Shown piece after piece: positions 10,101 through 22,441 of a DNA stretch of 64,000 nt (the first letter of the stretch is position 1; each line of letters begins with the position of its first letter). Below the pieces are notes generated by a model. That model was given only the letters and a program-made list of their open reading frames with translations. It did no database searches and was not told the DNA's origin. The stretch lies in the NCBI GenBank assembly GCA_019925095.2, contig CM034411.1, positions 11,046,001 to 11,110,000 of the forward strand, written 5' to 3'. A program made the translations under genes and the position numbers. The stretch comes from Dendrolimus kikuchii (taxonomy: Eukaryota; Arthropoda; Insecta; Lepidoptera; Lasiocampidae).

Positions 10101-11835
10101 TTAGGCCCACTGTTACGTCTTCTACATGAAGGATTTGGATTTCCTGAGTTACGTTTTTAATTGGCGATTGGCATTCCTTCCATGGTTTTACTTCCAAAAT
10201 TGACAATAAAAAAATCACTACGTATACAATTACGAGCAATTATTTAACATTGCCGTCAATTCCCAATAATTTTAATGTATAATGACAATAAAAAAATTAA
10301 TCTGACAATAAATGAGTGTATTACTCGATGTTTGGTAGAATTTAAGAGTCAAAAATTCTTTTATAATGTTAAGGTTTTAATGTTATATTGCTTTTAATGG
10401 CGGTATGTAGCCGCCTGGAAGATATCGCCTTGTTTTCGCTCCGATAAGTTTCTTTTGAACTAAGAGTAATTTCCTTTTTATACAGCGATATTAAAAGTAA
10501 AAAAAGTTTGCGAAAATTCCACGAATTTCATAATTTCAAAAGGTTTTTTTCTGAGGTACAGTCCGAGCCCGACTACCTCAAGTCGAGAATTTATTTCTTA
10601 GTTCCTAGTCTTTTGGCCCTGTGTAGTCATATACTTAGTACTTAACTAATTTTATACATGTTTATTATTATCTGTTTAACAATATTTAATATTAGATTAA
10701 TATTGGTGTTAAATATATTCCATTTTACCTAATTATATTTGTATTAGTAGGTATTAATTAAACACCATGGCTTGAGAAGTAACGTAGTTGATGACCAGAG
10801 ATTATCATTTAATTTTATATAATTTTTTAACCATTATTTGTCTTCTACGGCCACGCGGTGATCAATATTATTCTAGTCACAGTTGCAAAATTTCCAACAT
10901 TGCCAGTATACATGACAAAAAATACCAGTAAATTCAAAAATAACAAAACACAAATCTTATTGGACGCATGAACTCACAGAGTTGCCAGATTTTACAATAA
11001 TTATAAATAGAGAACAATTAATATTTTTTTATGTCTCTAAGGCTGGAGATTATTTAATTACGAATAATAAACGTATTAAATTAGAATTATCCAATATTAT
11101 TTATTTCATGCTCTCGAACTGATTGCTCGCATATCTGTTTACCTAAATCCTGGCAGCTCTGCATTTAATTAATTAATTGTTGTGATTAGACGCTAAGTAT
11201 GAAGTTATTATATATTTCAAAAGCCTTCAAGACGGCTACGTCGGTTTCGGCTTTGCGAAGGCAGGAAATAAATTATGAATTTTCGAACTTGAAGTGGTTA
11301 CGCAACCGAATTCCGACAGATAAATGCTTTAATTACATTTAAATGTTTCATGTTTATCATAGTTTGTAAATTAGCGAAGGACGCGCGTTGTGCGGCCTAA
11401 TCATACTCATGTATTATTGGATCTTAGAGATAGGTGAAGCAGCCTCTTGAAAGGTGTGACAATAGTAAGATAAACATCCAAAATCTTGAAGAACTATACT
11501 GCGTCCAACGGTTTATTTTACTATTGACAGGTCATTGATCAAGTAGTAATATCCTAAAGAGTAACCGATTCGGTTTTATATAAAAATCGTTTTTCTTTAT
11601 AAGTGACAAATTTTAACCTAACCTATGTCATTGGCTAAAATTACAGTATTACATAATAAAAAAACCCATAAAACCCAAACATTTATAATTAAAAGTGAAA
11701 TAAAAGCAAAATTATTACTTTTGAAATCTAAATAAATGCCGTGTCATTTCCTTCTAATTAAAATATTTTCATTTCAAAACGATTAATTACAATTAAATTT
11801 AGATATGATAATGATAGTTAATAGTTTATGCATTA
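10101..11835. other. AT-rich intergenic stretch
   Basis: I see no gene, tRNA or bounded repeat. All frames are broken by frequent stops. Confidence 0.4.
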
Positions 11836-11985
11836 GATGGCTCACAGGCGGCATTATTGCGTCGTCTGGAACAATGAAGTATAGAATATGACGATTATGA
11901 CACGTGAAATTGACTGCGTGCATACTTCAAAAGTAAAATCGTTGGACAAAGTATATTACCATTTTAAAAGACAGCTTCGGGTGAC
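11836..11985. repeat. Dispersed repeat shared with 57948-58105
   Basis: Both loci carry ATTAGATGGCTCA, a CGTCG-TGG-ACAATGAAG block and GTGAAATTCACT / GTGAAATTGACT in the same order. Confidence 0.6.
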
Positions 11986-13266
11986 AGCGACAGCTGTCAT
12001 ATCATACTGTCAATCAAAGCAATGACATTCCCTCCGCCACATTAATTCAATGATGTGGAAAACACTTGCTGTATTACGTTAGTAACGCACTGAATGTTGA
12101 AGGCTGTAATTCTAAGGAAGTTGTTACCTATTTGTGTACTATATTTATTATAATATATATCTAATCAACTATCGACTTATTAATCGACGCAACAAGTCGA
12201 CATGACCTCACAGACTATAAAATTTGGCTTTAAAATATAATATAACCATGTATGATGGCTTTAAGCGAGTCAATGAATTCATTCTTGTATTTTTAAAGGC
12301 GACGGTCGGAATACGCGTCCCATCCTACATTATTACGGTTAGCGAGAATATCTATACAATATTATTATTTATATGAATAATTTTCTAACAATATTCTGTA
12401 GAGTTTTACAAATTATTTTATTGTCTTTTAAAAGTCATTAATATTTAGGTAGTTAGTGGATTAAATTAACATTGAGTAGTATTTATTGAATGCGTATTAC
12501 AATTAAAATAGTTGTTTAAATAAATAAATATTATGAAAGATGTAATAAGTGTAGAATTTCGCAATATCTTTCTGAGGACATAATCTTTACTTATCATGAC
12601 GTGCTTAATCAAATCAAATTTATTGAGAATAGTAAAAAAACACTGGTATCCATTTTAATTATTTAACTAAAACGTAAAGCTGTCGAACGTATTCCTTAAG
12701 GCCTTTGAAATTATTTTCCTGATATTGAACGGTAATTTTCCGTACATTTTATGGCAACACTACGAGACCACAGATTAAACAGTAAAATACAACATCATTG
12801 TCAATAATTTTACAATACTTTCGATAGCTTCTAGATGTCGAGAATTAAACGTATCGGCATATTTAAAAAAAAACTATGACAATAATATTTTTAAATTAAT
12901 GGCATCATATCACTAAGCGATATTATGCAAGTTTAACAATTGGCCGATTGTATTAAAAAATAATCTTAAGATTTAAAATGTGTATTGATTGGTGTTTTAT
13001 TTTAAATAAAGATAGTTACATACTCCTGAGCATAATTATTTTATTATTGTCTGATCCAATTCTATGATTCCTAATACTCATAGTTATCCTTGATAATGTG
13101 AAAGAAAAAAACTTAAAAGACAGTTCTATTATTCTGATGTTATTGCTACATGCTACATTGCTACACATCTTAGTGTTAGTGACCATTTCATGCAGTTGTA
13201 GCGATGGTTTTAATGCGTTATTTGTAATGCGACATTGTTATGAAGTAAATAATAAAAATATACAAA
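11986..13266. other. AT-rich intergenic stretch
   Basis: No coding or RNA feature recognised. Confidence 0.4.
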
Positions 13267-13485
13267 TCAACTAATATTATAAAAGCGAAAGTTTTTAAGA
13301 ATGTATGGATGTATGTTTGTTACTCTTTCATGCAAAAACTACTAAATGGATTTTGATGAAACTTTACGATAATATAGCTTACACATCACAATAACACGTA
13401 GGCTATAATTTATAAAGATATTATTATTATCCAAAATATAACGATTTTCCATCACCACGCGGGTGAAACCGCGGGGTGCAGCTAG
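13267..13485 (+). mobile_element. Lep1-like Helitron (non-autonomous)
   Basis: Starts TCAACTAATATTATAAAAGC after an A and ends with a GC-rich hairpin region (ACGCGGGTGAAACCGCGGGG) then TGCAGCTAG followed by T. The 5'-TC, 3'-CTAG and A/T flanks without duplication are the Helitron signature; the ACTAATATTATAAA start is typical of Lep1-type elements. Confidence 0.8.
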
Positions 13486-13554
13486 TAACTTTATAAACTA
13501 ACACAATAAACAAATACTTACATATATTGTATTCTGCCCATAGTCCCTTAAGAC

Positions 13555-13765
13555 TATAAGTGAATTAATGAGCCTAGGTCACCGTCTCCTTTGGTTAAGG
13601 TGCCCAGAAGGCTGGCTACGTTTCCTCGCTGGATTGCTATAATGATGTCACCAGGCCTCTGATAACCCGAAGGAGTCAATGAGTCGTTTTGATATTTTTT
13701 GTAAAAGCTCATGGCCTCACGACTCCACTGTTCAAACGTTTCAACAGCAAACGGCACAAACATAT
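13555..13765 (-). mobile_element. Retrotransposon ORF fragment (VETFEQW / AIQRGNVASLLGTL)
   Basis: Encodes FVPFAVETFEQWSREAMSFY and IAIQRGNVASLLGTL, matching the C-terminal part of reverse transcriptase proteins abundant in animal genomes. It is a short fragment with no host-gene context. Confidence 0.55.
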
Positions 13766-14131
13766 AACTTTCACTAAAAGTTGCATATTTGCGCTTCTTT
13801 GGTGATTCAACTATTTCCGCTGCCTAACCAGCTTGTTTGAGATTAGTTGTTATTAATTGTTAACGACTTTAAACATTGACAGATAACGTAAGTATAGTAT
13901 ACTAAAGTAGCTAGCTATAAGCAGGCTGTGAAGCGCAACAGCACAAGGTAATGGAGAATTTCGTCACCTCTGATGTCATATATGTAAGAAAGAATATATG
14001 TCTGTGTGTATGTGTGTGTATGTATGTTTGCGTGCGCATGTGTGTGTGAAATATATTATATGTATGATGTAGTATAGAAAGGTTTGTCTTGGAAAAGAAC
14101 ACCTAATATTGAAATATTTATTTATAAAGAC

Positions 14132-14496
14132 TAGGGGTCGCCCCGTGGTCGAAATTCGACCATAATTAATTTAAATGATAAGTTTGAACATTATTATGGT
14201 TCTATTGTCAAAGACTATACTTCTATAATCACAAATTTCGCCAAGGCTACACTCTTAATTTGACTTTCAACAATAAACAAAAGAGTATATATGCGTGTGT
14301 GTGTCAAATACATGGTAGTGTGTGTAATGTTTTTTTTATTGATTTAATGTATTTTTTATTGATAATTTAAAAAAAAATATTAGCATTCTGTACTCCTTCT
14401 CTATATAAACTAGTGTGCGAAATTTCATACTCCTCCATCCGCGCAATTTCCGTAAAAAGGAGTACAAAGTTTTTGCTTTATGTATTAATATAATGA
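14132..14496 (-). mobile_element. Helitron-like repeat (GGTCGCCCGTGG family), copy 1
   Basis: The + strand reads A-CTAGGGGTCGCCCCGTGG at the left and TATTAATATAATGA-T at the right, the reverse of 5'-TC...CTAG-3'. The same body occurs at 49706-50233 and 59030-59285. Confidence 0.7.
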
Positions 14497-14710
14497 TAAA
14501 GTGGCGTAGAATGCCGAAACCAAGTACACCTACGATTGACACGATAGTGTCGACTTCTATTGGTCTTAGCGTGATGATATATAGCCTATAGCCTTCCTCG
14601 ATAAACGGGCTATCTAACACTGAAAGATTTTTCAAATCAGACGAGTAGTACCTGAAATTAGCGCGTTCAATCAAAAAATCAAACAAACTCTTCAGCTTTA
14701 TATATTAATA

Positions 14711-14918
14711 CTAGCTGTCCCGGCAGACGTTGTTCTGCCCTGAAGAAATAAAATTTAGAACCCGATTGCAGCGCCACCTACCGGGTCCAATTGTGAATAT
14801 AAACCATCCTCGAATCCACTTGAACACACACAAAAAAATTCATTCAAATCGGTCCAGCCGTTTAGGAGGACTTCACTGTCAACACACCTACAGAAGAATT
14901 ATATATATAAAGATAAGA
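14711..14918 (-). mobile_element. Short Helitron family (CTAGCTGTCCCGGCAGA), copy 1
   Basis: The + strand runs CTAGCTGTCCCGGCAGACG to TATATAAAGATAAGA between A and T. Copies are at 36759-36966 and 49947-50169. Length about 208 bp. Confidence 0.8.
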
Positions 14919-14999
14919 TAGATAGATACATAGTTAATAATTCTTTATTGTACACCAAAGCACAAACAAATAGAAGTAGAAAAAGATAAGAGATAGTAC

Positions 15000-15055
15000 A
15001 ACGAACGGCCTGATCGCTAAGAAGCGATTTCTTCCAGGCAACCCATAGCAGGGAT
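15000..15055. repeat. 3'-UTR-type repeat with GATCGCTAAGAAGCGATT hairpin
   Basis: The hairpin core plus TCTTCCAGGCAACC recurs at about 45838-45876 and, eroded, at 62340-62365, always near a TTCTTTATTG-type end. Probably the 3' UTR of a LINE family. Confidence 0.5.
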
Positions 15056-15109
15056 TGATAAATTTTTAATACTGACGGTGGTGCTGTTAATTAAGAATTA
15101 TAAATAAAC

Positions 15110-15462
15110 ACATACATGGACACTGACAGCGGGACTGGTGGTTTCTCTTATGGATAAAATCAGAAATGAGGACATCCGTAAGAGAACGAAGGTAAACAAC
15201 ACAGCTCACAAAATTAGCAAATTGAAGTGGTAGTGGGCCGATCATGTCTGTCGCAGGACCGATGGCCGATGGAGCAAACGAGTCCTGGAGTGGAGACCAC
15301 GCCTCGGCAAACGTCCTACGCCCGCCCGCCAACCTGATGGACTGCCGACCTGCGCAAGATCGCCGGCAGGGGCTGGATGAGGAAGACGGGAGACCGGGAT
15401 CTGTGGCGCGTAATTGGGAAGGCCTACGTCCAGCAGTAGACTGAGATTGGCTGAAGAAGAAG
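15110..15462 (+). mobile_element. Non-LTR retrotransposon 3' end with (GAA)n tail
   Basis: The + strand encodes, with breaks, IRNEDIRKRTKVNN, ADHVCRRTDGRWSKRVLEWR and PRLGKRPT, then a tail ending in an AAGAAGAAGAAG tract. This is the usual C-terminal end of a common LINE reverse transcriptase (W-x-GH-x-x-RR-D-RW motif). Confidence 0.75.
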
Positions 15463-15771
15463 AAGAAACACATACATATACACACATGTATACATATGAC
15501 AATACAAACATAATTTTCTCTTTTTCCACGGTTCTTGGTTGGTAATCAAATCACAACAAATGTGGCCTAATAAACACAGTTCAAACTTAGCACAATCGTT
15601 CAAGAAATCAGTCAAACTTGGGAGAAAGTTTGAATCGATCTAACAAAGTTTGATTAGCTCTCAGACTTCGTATTGTTAGTGTTGTGATTGATTTGAATCA
15701 AAAGCTATTGGGAACCAAACAACGTAAATTCAATCTTCGCTTTGGCCATAGACTTCTAGTTAAAGAAGTTT

Positions 15772-16072
15772 TTATCCGTGCAGGAACGGAGAAAGAATAC
15801 AATTTCGTGCGGCCGGGCGGTCTGTCGTAAGAGGCGATAAGACAACCCACAGCCAGGTGGTAGGGTATTTTCCCGACTGGATGTCCCCGGTCTAACATGT
15901 ATGCTGTCGTAATAACCTTGAGATAAGTTCCGGTATTAGTGGCCAGGTGTCAGTCTCCCTTAAGAGAGCAGCATCGCAGTTGTAGCACCTTTTATGTTGC
16001 AAATGTCCATAGGTGATGGTAACCGCTTTCCATCAGGTGGGCCGTCTACCTGTCTGCTGAACTCATGCAGTA
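15772..16072 (-). repeat. ~300-bp retroposon family A, copy 4
   Basis: TTTTATCCGTGCAGGAACGG start. The A-rich end is replaced by repeated CATGCAGTA units. Confidence 0.85.
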
Positions 16073-16309
16073 GTAACTCATGCATGCAGTAAACAAAAGC
16101 TGTGAATGTGTGTGCTCGTGAATACTCTAATACTTAATCTAACCTCAGACGAAAAAAGTTTTCAGAATCCAACTTAATAACTTCTAACGTGGTACAGCCA
16201 TGCTGGAATGATTACCTTGATTACAGTTCTTAGGGCCAGCTCGATCGCTGTGATACTACGCTCTCACAGAATAACGGCGCGAAACGGTTGGCGTTGAGCT
16301 AATTATGTT

Positions 16310-16475
16310 TTGTGCGATGAGTGAGTTCCGATGGCGTATCTCATTTCTCCTGTCTATTCCCTCTATCTCTTCCTAAAGGCTGGCAAGCAGTTGGCTTCGC
16401 CCCTGGTGCTAAGAATGACTCTTGGCAACGGCAACCACTTTTCATGAGCTGGGCCGTCTGTCAGTTACTAAACGA
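16310..16475. repeat. Diverged family A relative, reverse of 7665-7905
   Basis: Contains CTCCTGTCTATTCCCTCTAT and GGCTGGCAAGCAGTTGG-type blocks corresponding, reversed, to the purine-rich part of 7665-7905. Confidence 0.45.
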
Positions 16476-17277
16476 ACTTTTGAAGTGATAACTTCTTATG
16501 GGAGGGTAAACGGCTTCGTTACGTAACGCGTTACGGCGCCAGTCTGTCTGGCTTCCTTTTCTCTCCCGCATACGGCAGCGGTTAGCAGACTCCTCATCTC
16601 TCACTCTAACCCACAGCGCTAGCCGTATTTCGGTGATTAGATTTAATAATGATAGTAATAATATACATACACAAAATTCTGATGTACATATTCAAGAATT
16701 GTAACCAAGAATAAAATATATTTTATAATCAATAAAAGATTTTATGAATAAATAACCTTTCCTTACATTATCATATTAATATACATAAAATTTAAGTATT
16801 AGGTTATTACTTTGCTTTTCTCAAGTTAAACAATTTCAATATTAAATAGTTCAATTTAGATTAGTTTAAGTTATCACTTCTGTCGGGCGTCCAGAAACTT
16901 AGAGACTTTTCTTTATAAATTCTAGCAACCCATTCGCACAGAGATGCAGATGTGCCGCCCTGGGGCACTGTGAAAAATACCGCCCTATTATCTATGCGCG
17001 GTAACTAGACTTCAAAACGTAAATGTCCAATGAATGAGAACTCGATTTTTAAGATTTGGCATGAAACCAAAACTTCTCAATTTTTGAAAATCATTGATTT
17101 TTATAACAGAAAGTTGAACATTTTTTTGCTGGCATTCCAAATTTTGCCGCCGTTGAAAATTTGGGCACTAGCCCCCGAGTGTCCCTAGTGTAAATCCATC
17201 ACTGCAGAGATGTATTTCATACTTTGCCAGTTTCTACTTTGGCATTCTTTAAAATGCCCAGATATTAATAATAATCT
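16476..17277. other. Repeat-like non-coding stretch
   Basis: A GC-rich patch at 16500-16640 and a block ending in GTGTAAATCCATCACTGC at 17189-17206 look like degraded element ends. No coding frame. Confidence 0.35.
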
Positions 17278-17352
17278 AAATGGCACTCTGTTGTTCGTGC
17301 CTACCCCGCAAGGGAACTGGCGTGAAGTTATGTATGTATGTATGTATGTATT
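17278..17352 (+). mobile_element. LINE family B 3' end with (ATGT)n tail
   Basis: TGGCACTCTGTTGTTCGTGC through GGCGTGAAGTT then (ATGT)n. Only the last 70 bp are present, a 5'-truncated insertion. Confidence 0.75.
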
Positions 17353-17591
17353 AATAATAATAATAATCGTCTGAGAAACATTGCGTGCGACGGGCAGACG
17401 CCCATAGTTCCATTAGCAGTTCATCGCAATAGCCCGATCGGTACCTTTTGTCCTCATTTCCTACAATAGTCCTACACTGATTAGGGCTTGTCCTTGGATG
17501 CATTTTAATGTGGTGTAGACAGGGATAAGCGTCAGTCAGTGTCACGCCACATTTCATTTTCTTTAGCCCGTGGTCTTGAAACACATACCTA

Positions 17592-17801
17592 CATATAATC
17601 GGCAAACAAACACATATTGTATAATATATGCCCAAATTAAGCAAGTTATGCTTGTGTTAAGGGGAATACACGCAGACCATAGTAAATAACGGAGAAAATT
17701 CGTTTCCAAAATTTACTGTGCCAGGAATCGAACCCGGAGCCACTGCGTTGCAGTGAGGTAGGCCAGCAAAGGCTTAGCCTGCTAAACCGCAGAAGCCATC
17801 A
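17592..17801 (-). mobile_element. tRNA-derived SINE, family 1, copy 1
   Basis: Reverse strand carries an A-box-like GGTTTAGCAGGCTAAG and a B box GGTTCGATTCC with downstream CCGTTATTTACTATGGTCTG shared by copies at 20784, 25764 and 33996. Confidence 0.8.
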
Positions 17802-19622
17802 TAATTTATTTTATAATAACATGACAATGAATGACTGACATGCGTATGAAAAAGGGAACACGTCGCCATATTTAAATGAAGAATCTAAATATTGTGAAAA
17901 GAAGATCGTATAGGCTGCAAGAAGGTTACATGGTCGTACCAGGGTATAAGTAGGGCATGCTCCCGGCCATGATTCGAATCCGCACTCTGTGAATTTGCGA
18001 CGCGAGATCACTAACCAAATATCTGGCTGACACCGTATTTATACCATTTATTCATTATTTTTCACAAAAGCGACAATTTGAAACGATTTTCAAATAAAAC
18101 TCACATCATACATAATTTCTTATATATTTTTACACTTGAAATAATACAGGCGGTTACATAAATAATAAATAGTCATCGTACGATTTACATTACATACGTC
18201 ATGTGATGTTATAAGACGAAACAAAGTGACAGATTACAATTACATTTACCTACATAATATCAGATTAATTAATTAACTGTACAATGAATCATTAAAATTT
18301 CCAATCAAGGAAAATGTCCCACTATTTTGGAACCATGGCCATTGGTGCTCCAAAGAAACAAAAATCATACGGATGTTGTTTAGGGAATATTCTTGACAAT
18401 ATGAAATTACTTGTAGATACCTGTGTCGTAATTTTGGTAAAATCAGAACCCTTACAAACACGTCAAGTCCGTCTGTCTGTGTATAAAAAGTATTGAATGA
18501 ACACTTCAACATGCATCTAAAATTAAAACTGAATTTTTCTCCAAAATTATTATATTATCTATCTATTTAGGCGAAAATTCACAGGGAGACAAAATATGAA
18601 AAAATCCTGCGGGATGCAAAACTAAACAAAACGACAATTGGTTCTGTTCAAAATTTCGTTAAATTTAAATGTAATTTCATATTATCAAATATACGCCGTA
18701 ACACCACCAATCACATCAACAACCAAGAGAATTCACCCATCTGTTTCAGTAAAGACATAATTTCTGACTTCAGTAAACACAACTACGAGTAAAAAATCCA
18801 TCAGTGTATCTTACTAAAAGACAAAAGTTAGGAAATTATAATAAACCTTGCCTAATTTTTGCCTTCAGAATTACGAGTATACAGTGCATAACAAAACTCT
18901 CGTTGTTCCTAATTCGAGCGTAATAAATCTCGCATCTGCAAAGACTGTATCGTATCGTATTTAAATCGAGTACTAAAAATCACTTTAAAATTTTATCGAA
19001 AATACTTCATAGATTTGTTGCCCCTAAGGCTTTGCAGAAAAATAAGATCATCATAATATTCGTAGTGTTTTATATTGAATAAAAAATAGCTTTTGCGAAA
19101 CAACACGTTGTCGATTAAAATTTAAAAAAAAATGGCAGTTACAAAACAGCGCGGCTAAAAAGAACAACGGGATTTTTCTTACTTATTGCATAAGACTCGT
19201 ATTCTAGAACAATAGCCATGTGTAAACTGTCTTAGTTATTGACAATGACCATAAAGGAATTTCATAAAGTGCAATCAAATATTTCATTGTCTCTGGCATT
19301 GATATATGGCGCTCGCCGAGAGGCTGTCTTATAATCTGTTTTGTTAACGAAACATAGGTGCTTTGCATTATTACTTACAACTAAAATTAATATACTTTTT
19401 TCTCCTTCTTTATATCCTTCCTGGTATAAAGTTCCCACCATAATACCTAATACATTATTCTATGTCAATAATAAATAAATAAACTATTTGTAAAAAAAAA
19501 CAAATATTTTGAGAAAGACCAGACGTATATACAAAAATTCTAATTCAAGTACTAAGTTCGGTGAGATTAATTGGCTTTTCATTAAATCTGAAAACATTAT
19601 GATATCATGGGAGAACTTTATT
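17802..19622. other. AT-rich intergenic stretch
   Basis: No host coding frame or bounded repeat recognised. 17930-18010 includes CCGGCCATGATTCGAATCCG, a possible B-box remnant of another SINE. Confidence 0.4.
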
Positions 19623-19760
19623 AATGGCCCGTTGCTATATATTACCAACCGTTCATTTACCTTACTATCAGTAAAATTTGACATAATCTCAACACAAGTA
19701 ATGTCAAAATTCAACTGATGGTAAGGCAAGCGTATGAATAATAAAATACAGGAACCGGCC
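19623..19760. mobile_element. Palindromic MITE (GGCCGGTT family), copy 2
   Basis: Left AATGGCCCGTTGCTATATAT, right ATACAGGAACCGGCC; inner TTACTATCAGTAAAATTTGA faces GTCAAAATTCAACTGATGGT. The whole unit can fold back. Confidence 0.75.
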
Positions 19761-19931
19761 AGAAATTAAATTACTAAAAAAGTTCATACAAAATCAGTCG
19801 TACAACTTTATACACGGTATCCCGGTTATCCTAGAATTAATTATCAATATTAAAAAAGTCAAAAATTTGCTTTAACAACCCTAGACCAGCTGTAATTCAA
19901 AGATAACAAAATAAAGTTTGTTTTATATAAT

Positions 19932-20085
19932 AGGGGCCTGAAGCGGCCACTTTTGGTGAATCGCTCAGTGAAATTGGCAAGTGTTTATTTCACTGAGCTG
20001 GTACGTATAAAGTTCCATTTTATTTTGATATATGGCACATTCGTAACACGAATCTGCTTGCAAGAAGGGCCGCTTTAGACCTTAG
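19932..20085. mobile_element. MITE-like inverted repeat (GGGGCCTGAAGCGGCC)
   Basis: Outer ends GGCCTGAAGCGGCC and GGGCCGCTTTAGACC are inverted. Inside, GCTCAGTGAAAT and ATTTCACTGAGC form a perfect 12-bp inverted repeat. Confidence 0.6.
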
Positions 20086-20783
20086 ATCCCCTGGTCCAGT
20101 CCAATCTTCAGCTATTTTTTTGATGTTTTTCCAATTGATGAGTTATTACAAGATTTCTGGGATATCTTGTATATAGTCCGCACCAATATATGACGCATCT
20201 GTTACTGCAGTCAGTTGGACAGTTTCATAATAATTTTCACTGCGTTGAATTTCGTATCTAATCTGTAAGCGCTGTCAAAATTGGCGCAAACTATCTTGTT
20301 TAGTAAATGGAATTATAAATAAATCAATATATTCTTCTATCCAGTCTCGAAACATTAAATTATGGACACAAAAAAAGTAAAAAAATTGGAATGCGTCATC
20401 GGTAGGGGGGGGGGAGTATTAAAAATTGGCACAATAATTATGAAGGCGGTATTTTACTGGTAAAAATCATTACATTTTGCATTTCTAATTAATATCATCG
20501 TTAAAAACCTGGCAACATTTTTACAACTTACAAGCTATAATAGCAACACTTTCTATAGGGCGTACATACAACATGGAACATTCAGTTTACATTTAGATAT
20601 GGATAAAGAATACTGCGAACGGTAATCTAGTAAAAGAATGTAGCCCCATGATTTGAAAGTTTAAGACATTTATGGTATTTCTTAAAATAATTTATAACTC
20701 ATTTATACAGAGAGCATCTGTCTATTTATTATTGTAATGTTTAATGTTTTAATTAGTTTTCGAATGATTTTTAGTTTACTAGT
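20086..20783. other. Intergenic stretch, no gene
   Basis: Contains a G10 run near 20406. Otherwise AT-rich without recognisable features. Confidence 0.4.
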
Positions 20784-21006
20784 GACGGCCCCTGTTGTTG
20801 AGCGGGCTAAGTATTTGACGGCTCACCTCACTGCAACGAAAGGCTCCGGGTTCGATTTCTGGTATGGCAAATTTCGGAAACGAACTTTCTCCGTTATTTA
20901 CTATGGTCTGGGTGTCTGAGATCGGCCCCAGAGTAGTCCGTTGTATATTACCCATAACACAAGCGTAACTTGCTTAATTTGGGGATATATAATATGTGTG
21001 TTTGTC
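20784..21006 (+). mobile_element. tRNA-derived SINE, family 1, copy 2
   Basis: GTTGTTGAGCGGGCTAAG (A-box region), GGGTTCGATTTC (B box), then CTATGGTCTGGGTGTCTGAG and a TAATATGTGTGTTTGTC end. Confidence 0.85.
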
Positions 21007-21302
21007 AGCCGATTTATTTATTTTATTTATAATAAGTGAGGGTAGTCTTGAGACAAAAGTCGAAGCAATACAAACTGTTTATATAAAGTTGTAGATTTAT
21101 ATATAAAATTTGTATATATAGAAATGTATATAAAATCAAGACCAAATATATATAATTTCTTTTCATGAGCATTAATTTTTCTCTGAAAAAAAGATCATAG
21201 TTTTGATTAGTGGCCGGTTAGTAGCAATGTACTGACTTCAAAACAATTTACACGACGCCAGTATGAAGTGAGCAGGGGCTTTCTTCGAATTTGTAATAAA
21301 TA

Positions 21303-21487
21303 GCTGGATCAAATTGATCGTGTACTAGCAGAAGGTGATGTCAGGAGCCTTAAGAACAGACGAGCTTGCATGACAAGAGTTATGAATGTCAAAGAGGCAA
21401 GTGAGGTGTGTAAGAATAAGCCCAAGTGGCACTCTGTTGTTCGTGCCTACCCCGCAAGGGAACTGGCGTGAAGTTATGTATGTATCA
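21303..21487 (+). mobile_element. LINE family B 3' end
   Basis: Starts GGATCAAATTGATCGTGTAC and reads in one frame DRVLAEGDVRSLKNRRACMT, ending GGCGTGAAGTTATGTATGTA. Confidence 0.8.
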
Positions 21488-22440
21488 ATATATCGCAGCT
21501 TTAAGCCCTTAGATTCCTGCACTCACTACCCTGACACTGTCGCCAAAGTAGCACTTTAGGCGCCCAAAAAAAAAATTTAAAGCTCAGAGCCATATTTTGC
21601 ACGTTTTTAAATTATATCATTCTTTACTGAGAAACCTTCACGTGTATAGGAATGTAATCGTCAAAGGACAAGTACTTATAATAATGTAATTTTATATTTT
21701 ATTTTTTACAAGTCAGTCTAATCTAGCGCTTTGGAAGGTTTGACAAAGCTCGTTCGCAAAACTGCTGACACTGTTTTCATAGAAAAAAGGAATTACACCC
21801 TTACTATATCCGTTCGCAGATTCCGCTCTTACTGTATCTCTACAGGCCCCGTTGACAAGTGGCATAAGCACTAAACGCATATAATAGAACGCTAAGTATT
21901 GTCATTACCATACATTTTCATTATATTCGTTTAGCGCTAACGCCACTTGTCTACAGGCCAAAAGTAAAAGTTTAATTCACTACAATTTATCAAGATTATT
22001 CTACGTTGAAAAAAATTACTTTCATATCGAATGATACTTAATTACATTCCATGATTGCATTACAGTACCCTGATTTAGATCTAACATTAAAAACATTTGT
22101 GCAAATTTAAACACGGCTTTGAGTAATAAAAGCTGACCGACACGTTAAAAGTTATATCGCTAACGGACGATGTAGTCTTTTAACCGCGATGTGTATATAT
22201 CGCGCCAAACTCTATGGCATATCCGAATTATCTGCAGAATGCTGCGCAATACGTGATTTAATAAAGAGTCTATTGCGCAGCTATTTGTTCGTATTAAGGT
22301 CGGTCAAATGGTTTTATGGCCGCTTTTAGTTTGGCACGGTCTATATAGTCACACTCACGAAATTTAAAGTGAATACCATACCATTAAAACACGGAATATT
22401 CACATACATAGTCTCTTCAGTATTTTATATGTAAATCATT
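21488..22440. other. Intergenic stretch, no gene
   Basis: AT-rich. 21855-21960 holds a possible inverted pair (GACAAGTGGCATAAGC against GCGCTAACGCCACTTGTC), probably a MITE. Confidence 0.4.
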
Positions 22441-22441
22441 A

